Shown in pieces: positions 4,924 through 5,083 of a DNA stretch of 5,083 nt. The notes below the pieces were generated by a model. That model was given only the letters and a program-made list of their open reading frames with translations, was not told the DNA's origin and did no database searches. Made by a program: the position numbers and the translations under genes. Every line of letters begins with the position of its first letter. Position 1 is the first letter of the stretch. Source of the DNA: JANMEB01 sp041740495 (GTDB lineage: Bacteria; Planctomycetota; Planctomycetia; Pirellulales; Pirellulaceae); NCBI GenBank assembly GCA_041740495.1, contig JBGSLW010000390.1, positions 1-5,083 on the forward strand, in the 5' to 3' direction.

Positions 4924-5083
4924 CTAGTTTTTCTGCACGCGGAGCAGCGAGTCGCCGGCGCGGAAAATGAGGAAGCGGTCGCCGGCGGCGGGGGTGGCCA
5001 TCAGCGGCGCCGAGAGCTGGTGCGTCGCGACCAGCCGATACGCGGGTTCGGGTGCGACGACGAAGACCTCGCCGCTGCGGTCG
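4924..5083 (-). CDS. C-terminal end of a PQQ/BamB-like beta-propeller protein (partial)
   Basis: The last 52 residues are visible; the gene enters from the right edge and stops at 4924-4926. The segment EVFVVAPEPAYRLVATHQLS (5-24), then APLMATPAAGDRFLIFRAGDSLLRVQ (25-50), has the pattern of the last blades of a PQQ-binding-like propeller: a strand such as 'xVYVLxxxxxYxLVATNxL', then 'xxMATPAxxxxxLxxRxxxxLxRI'. Proteins of this type are usually exported or periplasmic and in planctomycetes are very numerous, so no specific function can be given. Codons are strongly G/C in third position. The assignment rests on the pattern alone. Confidence 0.72.
   Translation of the reverse strand, partial: DRSGEVFVVAPEPAYRLVATHQLSAPLMATPAAGDRFLIFRAGDSLLRVQKN

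Overview
The window is GC-rich bacterial DNA that reads as a planctomycete (Pirellulales-like) chromosome. Support for this is a DUF1571-family protein (a family I know mainly from planctomycetes), a secreted protein with a C-terminal PEP-CTERM sorting anchor, the C-terminus of a PQQ/BamB-like beta-propeller protein, and intergenic palindromic repeats of the kind scattered through such genomes. This assignment is inference; no rRNA or other definitive marker is present.

Left part (1-1634, + strand): a compact, probably co-transcribed run. It holds the last 49 codons of an unidentified gene, a 156-residue hypothetical protein starting 19 nt after it, and a membrane-anchored DUF1571 protein starting 5 nt after that. 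The spacing suggests one operon with translational coupling.

Middle part (1635-3950): looser and more accessory-looking. A 261-nt gap carries an imperfect hairpin, a 20-nt motif and a 76-bp element with inverted ends. Next come a DUF3592-type membrane protein with a cytoplasmic KOW domain and a MOSC-domain protein, both on +. A 474-nt region without a convincing gene follows; it holds a long palindromic element, a terminator-like stem-loop and a second, inverted copy of the 20-nt motif. The two 20-nt copies bracket the DUF3592-KOW/MOSC pair in a segment of about 2.16 kb.

Right part (3951-5083, - strand): a complete PEP-CTERM exported protein, a 232-nt gap with a GC-rich hairpin, and the C-terminal end of a beta-propeller protein running off the window.

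The observation most worth checking is the C-terminus of the DUF3592-KOW gene. A Gly/Cys/Asp-rich tail is encoded in two frames, split by what looks like a 2-nt deletion in a short tandem repeat, so the annotated last ~38 residues are probably not the ancestral protein. I found no CRISPR array, tRNA, rRNA, transposase gene or clearly new multi-gene system.
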